Source: Humulus lupulus (taxonomy: Eukaryota; Streptophyta; Magnoliopsida; Rosales; Cannabaceae). Taken from it: a DNA stretch of 64,000 nucleotides. The stretch lies in NCBI RefSeq assembly GCF_963169125.1, contig NC_084794.1, positions 87,837,018 through 87,901,017 of the forward strand. The letters are read 5' to 3'. The notes under the pieces were generated by a model, which was not told the origin of the DNA, made no database searches, and saw only the letters and a program-made list of their open reading frames with translations. Position numbers and translations under genes: made by a program. The stretch's first letter is position 1. Each line of letters begins with the position of its first letter. Shown here piece by piece: positions 45,502-56,521 of the stretch.

Positions 45502-48236
45502 CTAGGAAGCAGGAGCATCCCCCTTGGTGGCATTCGACCCCTCCTTAGCCTTCTCAGCTTCGTCCTCTGCCTCTAGCCGAGCTTACCACTTAGCCACGAG
45601 CTCGCCCTCTAGGGTACCTAAGAAGCTTGTGTCAAGATCGGCATTGTTGGCCCAGATCTTGTACATGGCCATATCCTCTGCTCGATATTTTCTTTGCTTG
45701 AACTCTTCGAGGAGGCGAGATTTTTCACCCTCCATTATGTCAAAGGTGGCTTTTTTCTCCTCCTCGAGCTTGGCGTTCAGCTTCTCAAGCTCCTTAACCC
45801 TAGAGCTCTTCTCTTCGAGCTCAGCCTCCAGCTTCGACTTTGCAATTTTGAACTCGTCTGCGAGCTTAAGTTGGAGATCCTTTGACTCCTAAGCGTAGGA
45901 CATGCTCACATGGACCTCGTTGTTCAGCTTGTAATTTAGTTGAGCAACTGTAGCGAGAGCCTAACACACAAACAAATCAAGTTAAAACATGTTCCGAGTA
46001 AAACTCAAATAAATAACGAAGTAAGAAAAATTACCGAGGAGATGAGCTCGATACTCTTGTCATAGAGGACATTGGAGTCCCGAGCGTTGACCAAGAACTG
46101 CCATTGAGGAGCCCCAAGATTGCTGAAGCTTTGGCCCACTCGAGACAGGACATCTGAGCCAAGAGTGGCTCCGTGAGTCCCAGCAGCGTTGTCGATGACA
46201 TACTCATCGAAATGAGTCGAAATTGACAGCAGGCGCTCCCGAGTGGGAACCGGCTTCTTCGGAGCTGGGGCGGTCATTTGAAGGGTTTGGACAGTAGGAG
46301 GCAGGGAAGGAACAGCTTCCGCAGGAACCCTGACCTAGGGGTTGGAGGTCGCGACTGGGCTCGGAACTGAAGGAGCCGAAGGAGGAGGAGTCACCTCGGT
46401 CCTTTTGGGGACTTTAGCAGGGCGACTAGCTTTTTGTGATGCTCTCGGGTGCTTGCTTTGCTTGGCTTCCGAGCAGCTGTTGAGCATAGTTTCGAGGTCA
46501 GAATCCATATTGCCTGCATAATCAAATCATATTAGTAAACGAGCTTAAAATACTGAAGTAAGTGTGAAACAGACGGTGAATGGAAATAAATAAACAAGTG
46601 ACAAGAAAACTAACTGGAACTCTCCCCTGAGCTCGTGCTCGGCGACCAGGTAATTCCCTTATCTTTAGAGGAGGCTGGGGGAGTCCCTTCCCTATACGTG
46701 GAAGTTAACCTTAAAAGGTCCCTATAGTCATTTGTTCCATATTGAACGGCTACCCCCATCCCAAACTTCATTCAAACTATACATGGTTTGGTATTTCCCT
46801 AGCCAACTATCAAATCTATGGACCCTATCATCTACCCAAGACCATACATAAAAATTGTCCCTGAAATTCGAGAAAAAGATCAGGGTGTCGGGTCTATACT
46901 TAAGAAGGGATGGAGACCACAAGGTCGAGCTGAGAATGACTTTACCACTGTCACTCGAGCTCGAAGCCTCGTCATTGGCATCATTCCCCGAGCACAGGCT
47001 CCTGTGATGGCGGGCTGGGGATCAGGCCCTCGAGCTCATTGACCTCTGCCTCTGAGGAAGTTTGTCAGTGGGGAGTAGTACATGCTCCCACATGGTGTAC
47101 TTCCAGTAGGCGGTGTCGTCCGTTGATTGGTCCTTTTCCAGAAGGCCACAGGCTCGAAGCTTGTCTTCGTGGAGAAGGTAGGATAGGGAATGCCTACCGT
47201 ATGGCAGCCGGAGCAAGACTTCCTTGCGCTCCCTCATTGTGTCTGTGGGGGAGGGACGATGATAATTGGCTGAAGGATTGAATATACTACAATTAGTTCG
47301 AGCCTAAACATTAATCAAACACAAAAAGAAAGAAGAATTTGTACTTACGAATTCATTGAAACGAGTAGAATTTTGAAGGAGTCAGGTCGTATGTCCAAAA
47401 GAAGGCTAGCTTGAAGTTAGGGGGATGGTTGGGCAAGTCCTCAAAGTTCTTCTTCTCCTTGGGATAGCTCGACTAGTAATAGAAGCCATCCCCTCCCCGA
47501 GCTCGAGAGGGGTTGCTTTTCAGACAAAAGAGATACAGGATCTCTCTTGGCGAAGGTCATTCCCACTTCAGTTCGTGGTATAGCGACCTCAGGGCTGACA
47601 AGACCCTATATGAATTAGTCTGGAGCTGGAAGGGCGCGAGCCTAACGAAATTCAGAAAGTCCTTAAAAAAGGACTTCAAGGGCAGTAGAGCCCCTGCCTT
47701 CATATGCTCACGACTCCAGGCTGCGAGCTTCAGTTTATTGTCAGGGCGGCCATCCCCCGGGGCGTAACAGCTTTGCTCGTTGGAGGTGGGAGCTCGACAT
47801 CTCAGCGAGCCCAATAATCCAAGGCCGTGAAGGGCCAAGATATTAGAGATTTTCCCTAATGAAGAAATCGAGCTCCATAATGCTCGGCCTCGAAAAATTC
47901 CTCCCTTGAGGTAGGAATGGTAGCCGGTTGCGAAGTGGATGGACAATTTGATGACTCCTCCATCAGCGAGAATACAAGATCACCAGGCTTAAAGGCAACA
48001 GTTACTTTGAGTGCTGGGTCGAGAGGGATCAGTCTGAGCCTGGGGTTTGGGTCTAGATAGATAGCAACTCGAAGTTTTTTCCTTTTTCTTTCCTCAACCT
48101 CGTCGACCTGATGTCGGAAGTGAGCTCGAATATCTTCTTGTTCAAACCTCACTTTATGCTCACGAATTAGCCGCTGATTTCGAGTGAAGGGCGATTCGGG
48201 GCTTGGAGTTGTCGGAGAATACGGAATTGTGAGCAC
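45502..48236 (-). pseudogene. E4 antisense gene, multi-exon, gypsy-associated (Transposase_28-like)
   Basis: Read on the minus strand from ATG 48236 (MLTIPYSPTTPSPESP), it runs into a domain with LPLKSFFKDFLNFVRLAPFQ and SYRVLSALRSLYHELKW, resembling the Pfam family I remember as Transposase_28 (putative gypsy-type transposon). Splice signals: donor GTAAGTAC at 47348 with acceptor TTCAG at 47270; donor near 46618 with acceptor TATGCAG near 46514; donor GTAATTTT at 46034 with acceptor GTGTTAG at 45961. The exon after the second intron starts near MDSDLETMLNSCSEAKQ. The last exon is a coiled coil (KSKLEAELEEKSSRVKELEK). Stops and at least one frameshift (near 47850) disable it. Function unknown. 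Confidence 0.68.
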
Positions 48237-49344
48237 TGACCCCCATCATTTTTCAAAATTCTGCGACATCTAGCAAGAAAGAGAAAGGGTGAGGGCCAGG
48301 CACACAAGGAATAAAGGATAAAATTCTAGATGGTTCGAGCTCGAATGCTCGAAACCACGGAATAAGCTCGATCAAGATCGAAATCTCAAAGGAACGGGAT
48401 GAACTCGAAGGAACCCCCGAATCATTATAAGGTTCGGGCTTCAAGCGTGTATTTGACGCGAAAAAAGGAAAGTGGATTTATTTTAAAGAATCCCAGATTT
48501 TCAGGGAAAAAGTTTATGGTTACTCAAAAAGGTGATAATTTTGGGAAACGTGCAATTTAAAACCCTAATTCAGTACCCCATTTCTTGGTCTACACGGTAC
48601 GTCACCCGTAGTCTAAAAAATAAAAAATAAAAATCTACATTTGCATCATCTACACTAAATATGGGTTTGAAACCCATGATATCAGAAATTTTTTGAATCC
48701 AAAGTCTACACAATATCAACTAAACAATGTGATTGAGGTTACTAACTGCTACGAATATTCTTATAAAACTAGTGAAAAGAATAGTAAATATGCTTACGAT
48801 GCAACGAGAACACAGAAATGTAAAAGCAAAATATATATAAACATATGGGATCAAGAACAGAAACTTACACACGGTGGCTTGCGGATACAAAGAGATTGAT
48901 GACCGGAGGAGTGGTTGCAAGAACGATCTCGCGGAGTTGAACAAGCCAAGGTTGTTTTGTTTTCTCGGTTTGGAAAACATGCAAGGACAAAACAATGTTT
49001 GGGTTCTGGTTTTTTCTCCTTTTTTTATCTTTGAAAGTTTGAAATGCAAAAGTGAGGGGAAGAAGATGATATGGGCATATTTATAGGCCCTAAAGAATGG
49101 TAAGCGTCGAACTGATCTGGATCGTTGGCCGAATTCGATATTTGATCGAACGAACGGGCACAGATGTGATGATGGCGACATAAATTTGGCAAGAGAATAG
49201 ACGTGGGCATGGTACAAAAGCACTCAAGTACTCTGGTTGAGCAACCCCTGGCTGACGCGTGTCCACTCTTGAGTACCTTAGATGGTACAGTTTCCAAGGA
49301 GGGCAGTTCAAAAGTTTTCTTCTTATAGGATTCGAATTGATACT
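48237..49344 (-). other. E4 region between antisense ATG and 3' polypurine tract
   Basis: No sense-strand gene. On the minus strand it would hold the promoter and 5' leader of the antisense gene. Open frames here, such as 48720-49223, show no recognisable domain. Confidence 0.45.
49078..49085 (-). promoter_or_regulatory. Possible TATA box of the E4 antisense gene
   Basis: The minus strand reads GGGCCTATAAATATGCCC, with TATAAATA between GGGC and GCCC. It lies about 840 bases upstream of the antisense ATG, with a leader that could contain an intron. No transcript evidence is available. Confidence 0.45.
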
Positions 49345-49359
49345 TTTGAGGGAGCAAAA
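49345..49359 (+). other. E4 polypurine tract
   Basis: TTTGAGGGAGCAAAA abuts the TGTTACACCC start of the 3' LTR. Confidence 0.78.
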
Positions 49360-50186
49360 TGTTACACCCAGATTTCGAGATTGAGGAATTATGATCCCGA
49401 AATCTAGGCTCGTTAGGTGTAAGCTCGAAATAAGCACAGTCGTCATATGATCCTTCAGTCAGACAGTTTCACTGTAAATGACGACCTCGTGAGCTCGAGC
49501 AGTGTGTAGCCTCGAATATACTCCGAGCTTATGAGGTAAGCTCGCAATATCCAGGGTTCAACACATATATTTCTTGATGCATCTCTTGCCCTCAAACAAG
49601 ATGGTTCGAGTTTGAGAAGTATAAGCTCGAATGCGATGACTTCGTTAATAGTTACTTGTTGGGAGCATAGGTGAAGCAAGATGACGAGCTCGTGATTGGA
49701 AAACAATCTCGAAGGCATAATGAACCCAGTATCTCGGCTAGATGGTTACGTGTGAATGTATTTATTGTTGTAAAATCCCTATGTTTAAGGGATGTGATGT
49801 AATTAGTTATCCAATCCCACATTCTATGGGATATTATCATGCATGTAACAAATAATGCATTAAGTGAAATTATATCATTTTATTCACAAAATATCTTCCC
49901 GAAATATGTGGGAACGAATTCTGAAACATTCTCTATAAATAGAGAAGGAAACTTCATTTGTAAAGGACTGAATCTTGAGATCTTGAGAGAAAACTCTGAG
50001 GCAACTATTCTCTGAAAAGTTTCCAGAAGACTCCCAAGCGTTTATAACACAGACTCGTGGACTAGGCATATTTAACTGCTAAACCACGTAAAAAACATCA
50101 TGTTTTCATCTTCTTATTTCATTTTCCTCTGATATATTCTTGTTCAATTACTCTCCTTTTTAAGTTGACGAAAAGCGGCGTCAACA
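49360..50186 (+). repeat. E4 3' LTR
   Basis: Canonical TG and CA ends (TGTTACACCC ... GCGTCAACA). TTCTCTATAAATAGAGAA at 49929-49946 places the TATA box inside 8-bp inverted arms (TTCTCTAT and ATAGAGAA). Differences from the 5' LTR are mainly transitions. Confidence 0.93.
49929..49946 (+). promoter_or_regulatory. E4 3' LTR TATA palindrome
   Basis: TTCTCTAT, two bases, ATAGAGAA. The TATAAATA core is embedded in the arms. The 5' LTR copy keeps the arms but has lost the perfect TATA core. Confidence 0.75.
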
Positions 50187-50440
50187 ACTACCATATCGTG
50201 CCCCCTAAAATATACGGCCTGTTAAAAACTCTTCCTGAATTATATCATTTATAGAAACCTAGTCCTTCTGTTAGGTCCATTCCATTTTTTCGTTTAAACG
50301 TTGATGTGACATTATAAATTTTGGTATAGTATTGCCACGTATAAAATAATTAACATTGTTGCCCCCCGAACTTTGACCATTGCCAAATCGTGCCTCTTTT
50401 TATTAGAAAAATTAATTAAAAAATTAATTTTTTTTATTAA
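50187..50440 (+). repeat. MULE-like left terminal inverted repeat (main part)
   Basis: Continues the arm begun at 27123. Conserved blocks shared in inverted form with the right arm include CCCCTAAAATATAC, ATTTATAGAAAC, AGTCCTTCTG and CGTTTAAACG. A second sub-repeat starts near 50345. Confidence 0.65.
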
Positions 50441-51059
50441 TTCTTTAAAAATTAATTCAAATCTAATATTTTTTTAAAATAATTCAAAAATCAAAATCAA
50501 AATAAAAGTAAAACAGTAACATTAAAAAAATTAATATTTGCAAAAAAATCTTAGTATAAGTTCAAATTTATAATAATTTAATATATAAAAATCCAAAGTT
50601 AAATGAAACGAAAACCTAAATACCAAACTAAATATGCATTCTTTGTAAAAAAAAAACTAAATATGCATTCAAATTCAAATCAAATTATATGTATCTTCTT
50701 TTTCTTACAAAAAAAGAAGGAAAATTGTAAGAAAATGAAACGATTGGAGTCATGCAACTCAAAACCTAGCAAGAAGGAATCGTTTCTTTTTAATTTATAA
50801 CAAAAATAAATAGGTTGCTAATATGATTTTATTGAATTAATTAAGATTTTATTTATATTTAATTTATTTATTTCATTCATATTTGATTTTTTAATATCTA
50901 AAGTGAATTTTAATTTGATATTTGATTTTTTATTTCATTCATATTTAGTAGACATTTGATTTTTTTAATATTTAAAGTACATTTTAAAGATTGAATTAGA
51001 GTTTAAATGACTTTTATTTAATTTTTAAAATTTAAATTAAAACTTGAATTATATTTATA
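50441..51059. other. MULE-like element centre
   Basis: About 600 bases, very AT-rich. I see no transposase and no captured gene fragment. The 65-codon open frame at 50603 is low-complexity, Lys-rich and unconvincing. Confidence 0.6.
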
Positions 51060-51339
51060 AGAATTAATTAAAAAATAGTTTCTTTAAAAAAAATTAATAA
51101 AATATGACACAATTTGGTAGTAATCAAAATTTAGGAGGTAAAAATGCTAATATTCTACATGGGATTTACATGGCAATGCCACATTAGGCGTTTAAACGGA
51201 AAAATGGAATGAAAGCTTACAGAAGGACTATGTTTCTATAAATGGAAAAAAGTTCAAGTGAAGTTGTTAACTGGCTGTATATTTTAGGGGCACAATCTGC
51301 TAATGTCATAAGTTCGAGGAACAAAAATGTTAATTATTC
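51060..51339 (-). repeat. MULE-like right terminal inverted repeat
   Basis: The reverse complement aligns with the left arm. The outer end is AATTATTC, followed by the candidate 9-bp duplication ATCGTTTTA at 51340-51348. Confidence 0.65.
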
Positions 51340-52786
51340 ATCGTTTTAACTAAATAATGACTGTCTAACAAAAAAAAAGCACACACACACACAAATACAC
51401 TTGTTAATCCATGTAACTTAAATTAAAACACAATTAATTCCAACCAAGCAATTCCTTTAATGATCTACTCTTATTGAAAAGCCTAGAATAAGAAGCTTAA
51501 ACAAAAGTCTAAAAAAAACCACCATGTACTTAGTCTAGTGGTGGCTCATTTAGCTTTGAAACCAAAGCAAAATTATATATACTAGATACAAGCAACATGC
51601 AATACACGTTTGTTTAGTTTTATTTATAGAATTTATTGATTATTTTTATTAAATTTGTATCATTGTCATATAAATTTCAAATAAATAAACAATCTATATC
51701 TATATAAATGAGAGATTCAAGGAGATGAAATGATACTTTAAAATCTCTTCAAACCACCTATCTATTTTCTCCTTTAATCTAATTTTTTAATTCATTTTTA
51801 TTAATAATTATAATAATATTAATTAATTCTAACTCTACTTCTTAACTACTTAATAATTAAAAATTACTAAAAAAAATAGAATTAATTAAAAAAATATTAA
51901 TGTGCATTGTGTTTTTTTATTTTATTTTATTCTTTCATTAGTTTAGTCTTTATAAACTACTTAAGAAGCATGAAACCTCCCTCATCCGGAGTGAAGCAAC
52001 AATTGAAATATCTAATTATATATAAATTACTTAATCTCTATAAATATTTTAGTTACAATATATTATATTATTAAAAATATCTAATTAATTACCTATATAA
52101 AATCGGTGGTTATGGTAACATAATCAATAAATATCTAATTATAAAAACCTTTCTATATATTAATATTATTAAAAATATCTAATATCTAATTAATTACCTA
52201 TATATAATCGATTATGGTAACATTTGATAATTAATTAAAAAATATTAACGACAAATTATTAAAAAATACATAATTAATTACCTATATACAATCGATTAGA
52301 GTAACAACTCATAATTAATTAAAAAAATTAATGACAAAATTTATTAATTCAGTTACAATGGTAGAATTTATTATCAATTTTATTACTATTAAAATAAGAG
52401 CATTATTAATTTGTTTTCCTTTGCTATATATGGAAGCATGTTCATAGGAGAGCCCATTGCCTTTCTTCACTACCACTATCAGGTTATAATTGAATTTTCT
52501 TTCTCTAATTCTGGCTTTGATTCTTTCTTCTCCTATCTCACATTGTAGTGGTGAGTCTTGACAATTCTTTTGTTCAATTAGTTTTTTTCCTTTCTTTTCG
52601 TTTCATTTATTTTCTTAAGGTGAAACCATTTCAATATTTTTGTGTGCCATTTTTCTCCTTCTTTTATGTTCCCACTATTTTTAGTCTTTTAAAGATGAAA
52701 TATAAATACATAAATGAGTGCTCTTCCACAACTTTGATCATGGAATTGATGATCATTTGAATGAGTATTTGAAGTCATTTTCAACT
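51340..52786. other. AT-rich sequence between the MULE-like element and E6
   Basis: It contains a short CA microsatellite near 51381, a possible SINE fragment near 51520, and imperfect repeats at 52085-52335 built on ATTACCTATATA plus ATCGATTA plus GGTAACA. The 70-codon frame at 52548 is hydrophobic and has no recognised domain. No host gene can be supported. Confidence 0.55.
51519..51567 (+). mobile_element. Possible SINE 5' fragment
   Basis: TAGTCTAGTGG fits the RNA polymerase III box A consensus, followed by GGCTCATTTAGCTTTGAAAC, which resembles the head of tRNA-derived plant SINEs. A proper box B is not seen at the expected distance, so it is either truncated or a chance match. Confidence 0.35.
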
Positions 52787-53397
52787 TGTTTTCCCTAAAA
52801 ACGGTTGTAGATGACGTGGCAAGAATTTCTCACACGTGGTGGACACGTGACAGAAGTACTGCTCGACTATCGACCAGAAGCACACCGCTTCGTCAGGGTT
52901 AATTTTTAGATACGACCAGACTAGTCGTATAACCTGATTTATTTCCTTCTTAAGCTGTAATCTTATAATAACTGCATTGAATATTTCTTTATTATGACTT
53001 TAATGCGCGATTATTAAGGAAAGATAGGGCACGCTGACATATGTAACTCTCCTTGAGCCTATAAATATACATGAAATAACTCAAGGAAAGGACTTTTGAT
53101 CCCTGAATCTTTTTGCTAAGATAGAGAAAAAGATAGAGTTATAGTGCAATTATCCATCGCTTTATTGTATTTCTTCCAAAGTTTGTGAAACTCAAGAACC
53201 CAAGTTATTTGATCACTGCTTTGAGATTCAATCTTAATAATAGCACTAAGTGGACGTAGGTCATTACCATCTTCTGGGGTCGAACCACTATAAATCATTG
53301 GTATTTTCTTCTCTTCCATTAGATCATCTTACTTATTGTTGTTTTATCATTTGTCGTATATTTGACTCCGTGTCGTTGGCCAAATCGCGGGTCAACA
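52787..53397 (+). repeat. E6 5' LTR (611 bp)
   Basis: It starts TGTTTTCCCT and ends GCGGGTCAACA. It contains TGACGTGGCA (52812-52821) and two perfect G-boxes CACGTG (52833-52838 and 52844-52849). TATAAATA is at 53060. It resembles the E5 LTR at the start, TATA region and end, but lacks the 20-bp minisatellite. Confidence 0.9.
53051..53086 (+). promoter_or_regulatory. E6 LTR TATA box between 7-bp inverted arms
   Basis: CCTTGAG (53051-53057) and CTCAAGG (53080-53086) flank a 22-base centre that includes TATAAATA. Compared with E5 (CCATGAG and CTCATGG), one position in each arm has changed in a compensating way. Confidence 0.7.
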
Positions 53398-53400
53398 TTC

Positions 53401-53418
53401 TGGTGCTTTCATTGAGAG
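53401..53418 (+). other. E6 primer-binding site
   Basis: TGGTGCTTTCATTGAGAG begins three bases after the LTR end, shared with E4 and E5. Confidence 0.75.
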
Positions 53419-53445
53419 TTTGACAAAAAACTGTGAAAAAATCTA

Positions 53446-55560
53446 ATGGCGAAAACATCCAAGAAGACTGGACAGGCTGCTAGCACTGCACCGTCCCAAC
53501 CTCCTCCCCCAAATATGGCTGAGAATAAACCACATTTGGAGTTTGATGAGAAGGAATTGGATTCCAAAACACTGAGGGCAACACTAGGAGTGTTGCAAGA
53601 TGAGTTGGCTAATCTGAGGGCCAACCAGGAGAATGCTGCAGAGACGATGGCGCTGCAGGAAAGGGAAATAGAGCGCCAGCGCCAAGAGCTGAGTGAGCGG
53701 CAGGCGGTAATGGATTGTCAGCAGAGGGATGCCATGGCCGCCCTTAAAGTAGCCATTCAATTGGCTAGGAATCAGGCTGTGCCAGCCTCCCAGCCAGATC
53801 AGTCGTCAAGGGCACTACCTCAAAAAGGTCCCAATCCAAGCCCTCTGCTCCAGCCAGCAAGCTCTCAAAGTTCAGAGCAGCCACCTATGGCTCAGGATGA
53901 GGTCCCGCCTAGGGATCCTAAACAACAGCCTCCAATCCAGGTTGGTTGAGGCAATACCCAGCGCCCGAGGCAGAATAGGGCAGCACAACCACCCCGTAGC
54001 CCTAGACGCCCAGGGGACGAAGAGCCAAATCCACCGAGCAGGGGGAAGCGTCCTTCTGCCAACAGAAGGAACATCGAGTCAGGCTCTGCGGTCAGGGGCC
54101 CCCCACGGTATAACAATGCACGGGGACCCAACGACCAACGCAGGCCTCCCCCTGATGCTTGGGAAGTGCCAGCCCGAGGAGGAAATAGCGTGAACAGCAA
54201 GTCACGCCGTAGTCAGCCACAATTCAGAGATGGCCCTGACTATAATGAAGCTGATTCCGACAGAGGAAATGCTGGCCGAAGGAATGAAGAAAGGGGTGGA
54301 GGCAAGAGCCCCCCACCTAGAGAAAATAGGCCAGCTAGCCACAACGCTGGGGGCAACCCAGGCAGCCGAACGTCTTTAGTCGGCTAGGAGCTAGTGAGCA
54401 GAGACGATGATCTGAGGGACGTACTCAACGACCACCGTGAGAGACACGACGAGTACGCTCCCCCGACACCGGTGGCCCCAGCAGTCCTAGAAGTAGTTCA
54501 GGCTCAGATTGATGCCCTGAACCAGGCGGTACAGCAGCTGGTCGGGGGACGAACGTCCCATATCGAGTACGATAGGAGGAGGGGCACCCCTTTTATACAA
54601 AGGATTGCCTCGGCCGAAACCCCCAGTAAGTTCAAGATGCCTACATTGCCGAACTTCGACGGGTACCGAGACCCAGTATCTCATGTTAATAAGTTTGAGA
54701 TACAAATGAATATACAAAAAGTGTCGGAAGATGTCCGCTGCCGGATCTTCCCTGCGACACTGTCTGACACTGCTCAGGAGTGGTTCTTCAAGTTCCCTCC
54801 TGCTAGTATAGTATCTTGGGAAATGTTCGTGAAGGAATTTTACGAACAGTTCTACGCGGGTTGCGTACACCCCACAGAGGCCAACCAGCTGGTCGAGATA
54901 CGCCAGAAAGAGGGAGAGCCCTTGAAAGAATATGTCCAACACTTCATGCGAGCAGCAGCTGGAGCCAAGACAGTGGGCGATGAAGGTAAGATGATGGCCC
55001 TAACTATTGGGGTGAGGCGCCATTCGCCCCTCTGGAGTAACCTCAGAAAGCATGGGGTTAGAAGTACCCAAGAGTTCTTGGATCAGGCTGATCGATATAT
55101 CAAGCTCGAAGACGTGATTGCCAACGAAGGGAAATCGCCAACAAAAGACAAGGGACCCAAGGAAGAACCCGCCAAAGCCGCCAACGGGTCTAAAAAGCCC
55201 AACAGCAAAGGCAATGGGAACAACAATGGTAGGAATGGTGGAAAACAGGCGAACAATGAACCCTCAACTTTTGAGAGTAAACGCCCCAAAGGCAATCGAT
55301 ACGAGCCAAGATTCACCAACTACACGGCCCTTGTCGAAAGTTGAGCTGAAGTCTATCAGGCAACCAGCTCAAGCGTGCCTTACAAACGACCAGCAGCTAT
55401 AAGGAAAGATATCTCCAAGAGAGATACGACAAAGTTTTGTCGTTTTCAAAATGATTACGGGCACGACAACAATGAATGTAACCAGTTGAAAGAAAAGATT
55501 GAGTTCCTGATTGGGCAGGGACATTTGAGAAGATATGTGCGAGTCGCAGGAAGGTCTCAA
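53446..55560 (+). pseudogene. E6 gag
   Basis: One frame from MAKTSKKTGQ, with premature stops at 53947 (TGA), 54385 (TAG) and 55342 (TGA) and no frameshift. A long coiled coil (EIERQRQELSERQAVMDCQQ) is followed by a proline- and arginine-rich linker, then the capsid-like core (CRIFPATLSDTAQEWFFKF; EPLKEYVQHFMRAAAGAK). The zinc motif reads CRFQNDYGHDNNEC: the second ligand, His in E4 and E5, is Gln here, so zinc binding is doubtful. It would form particles and could package E5 RNA. Confidence 0.9.
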
Positions 55561-56510
55561 CGAGAGGCTCAAGGTGGCAACGAGCAGGCACCTGCACGCC
55601 AATGCTCGCCACCTCTACAGCCAGCTCCTGTGGCAGGCACTTTACTCACCATCTGTGGAGGCCCACATCTTCTAGGAGACAGTGGGAAGGCAAGGGAACG
55701 ATATGCTCGAACCCTACGCCACGACCAGGACATCGAGATGATGAGTGTGGAAGATCGAGCACCGAAAAAAGCTCGTACAGAGGAGGAACTGATAACCTTC
55801 TCTAATGACGATGCCCAGCACGTACGATTCCCACACTCTGATCCGCTGGTCGTAGACGTACAAATTGCCAACATGATGGTGAAAAGGGTGTTGGTCGACA
55901 CAGGGAGTTTGGTCAACATCCTATACAAGTCTTCGCTGGAAAGAATGAAGCTGTCCGTCAAAGACCTAGAGCCATGCAACCAAACCATTTATGGTTTTTC
56001 CGGTGAAGGGCCCCAATAGGGTCGATTAGGCTTCCAGTTACAGCAGGTACTGCACCTGCTAACAGGACATTACTCACTACTTTCATAGTGGTTGATTGCC
56101 CTTCAGCATACAATGCTGTAATTGGGAGGCCAATTCTAGTCGGCCTACGAGCCGTCACCTCGATATGGCACCTCGCCATGAAATTCCCAACAGACGCAGG
56201 GATAGGGTGCGTATTGGGAAATCAGCGGGAAGCGAGGGAGTGCTACAATGCCTCGATCACCAAGGCGAAGAAGGGTGTATCGAGAGATGTTCGCGGAAAA
56301 GAGTTGAAAGTGGCAACTGATGCTCAGGCCCACTCAGGTGATAATGTCACAGAATAGGGCGTTGCCCAAAGTGAGGATAGAGATTTGGATCCTCGCTTTG
56401 GGGATTTTGAGGAAGAAATTGGGCCCATCGAGGACCTTGAAGAGGTCCAACTCGATGAAGAAAATCTGACCAGAGTTGTGAAAATCGGTAAAACTTAGAG
56501 ACAACGACAA
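55561..56510 (+). pseudogene. E6 protease region
   Basis: After the zinc motif the gag frame continues through ICGGPHLLGDSGKARERYAR to the protease site VLVDTGSLVNILYK (D-T-G intact), then QTIYGFSGEG and a TAG at 56017. A frameshift then moves VVDCPSAYNAVIGRPILVGL and WHLAMKFPT to a second frame. An acidic linker follows (FGDFEEEIGPIEDLEEVQLD). The catalytic triplet is kept, but the reading frame is broken. Confidence 0.87.
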
Positions 56511-56521
56511 AACAAGCACTG

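Larger units (their letters stand above)
27162..50186 (+). mobile_element. E4: Tat-type Ty3/gypsy element, 23 kb with nested insertions
   Basis: The LTRs (27162-27990 and 49360-50186) bound the element, and ACTAC is duplicated at 27157-27161 and 50187-50191. Between them lie gag, protease, RT, RNase H, a second RNase H-like domain, integrase, a long 3' region with an antisense gene, and a polypurine tract. The extra RNase H and the long 3' region with antisense ORFs are traits of the Tat lineage. Nested inside are a copia-like solo LTR, another LTR-like insert and E5. Without these E4 would be about 13 kb. Confidence 0.92.
27123..51339. mobile_element. MULE-like element with ~300-bp terminal inverted repeats, split by E4
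   Basis: With E4 removed, about 1.2 kb remains. The left end (27123-27161 joined to 50187-50440) and the right end (51060-51339) are inverted copies: GAATAATTAGCATTTTT on the left faces AAAAATGTTAATTATTC on the right, and CCCCTAAAATATAC is present in both orientations. Flanking 9-mers GTCATTTTA and ATCGTTTTA agree at seven of nine positions, fitting the 9-bp duplication of Mutator-like elements. Each arm also contains two direct sub-repeats around CCCCCGAACT and ATCGTGCC. The centre is AT-rich and carries no gene, so it is non-autonomous. Confidence 0.65.

Noticed and set aside
48720..49223. 167-codon minus-strand frame upstream of the E4 antisense gene
   Set aside because: No recognisable domain, and the candidate TATA box lies inside it; more likely leader or promoter sequence.
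51577..52335. Helitron
   Set aside because: TCTATATC-like and CTAG-like ends can be picked out of the AT-rich sequence, but there is no 3' hairpin with a CTRR end or A/T insertion site I could support.
52548..52760. Possible small membrane protein (70 codons)
   Set aside because: Phe- and Ile-rich because of T-rich DNA; no homology, no transcript signals, next to a retrotransposon LTR.
54487..54942. 151-codon minus-strand frame inside E6 gag
   Set aside because: It is a shadow of the gag reading frame and matches no known family.
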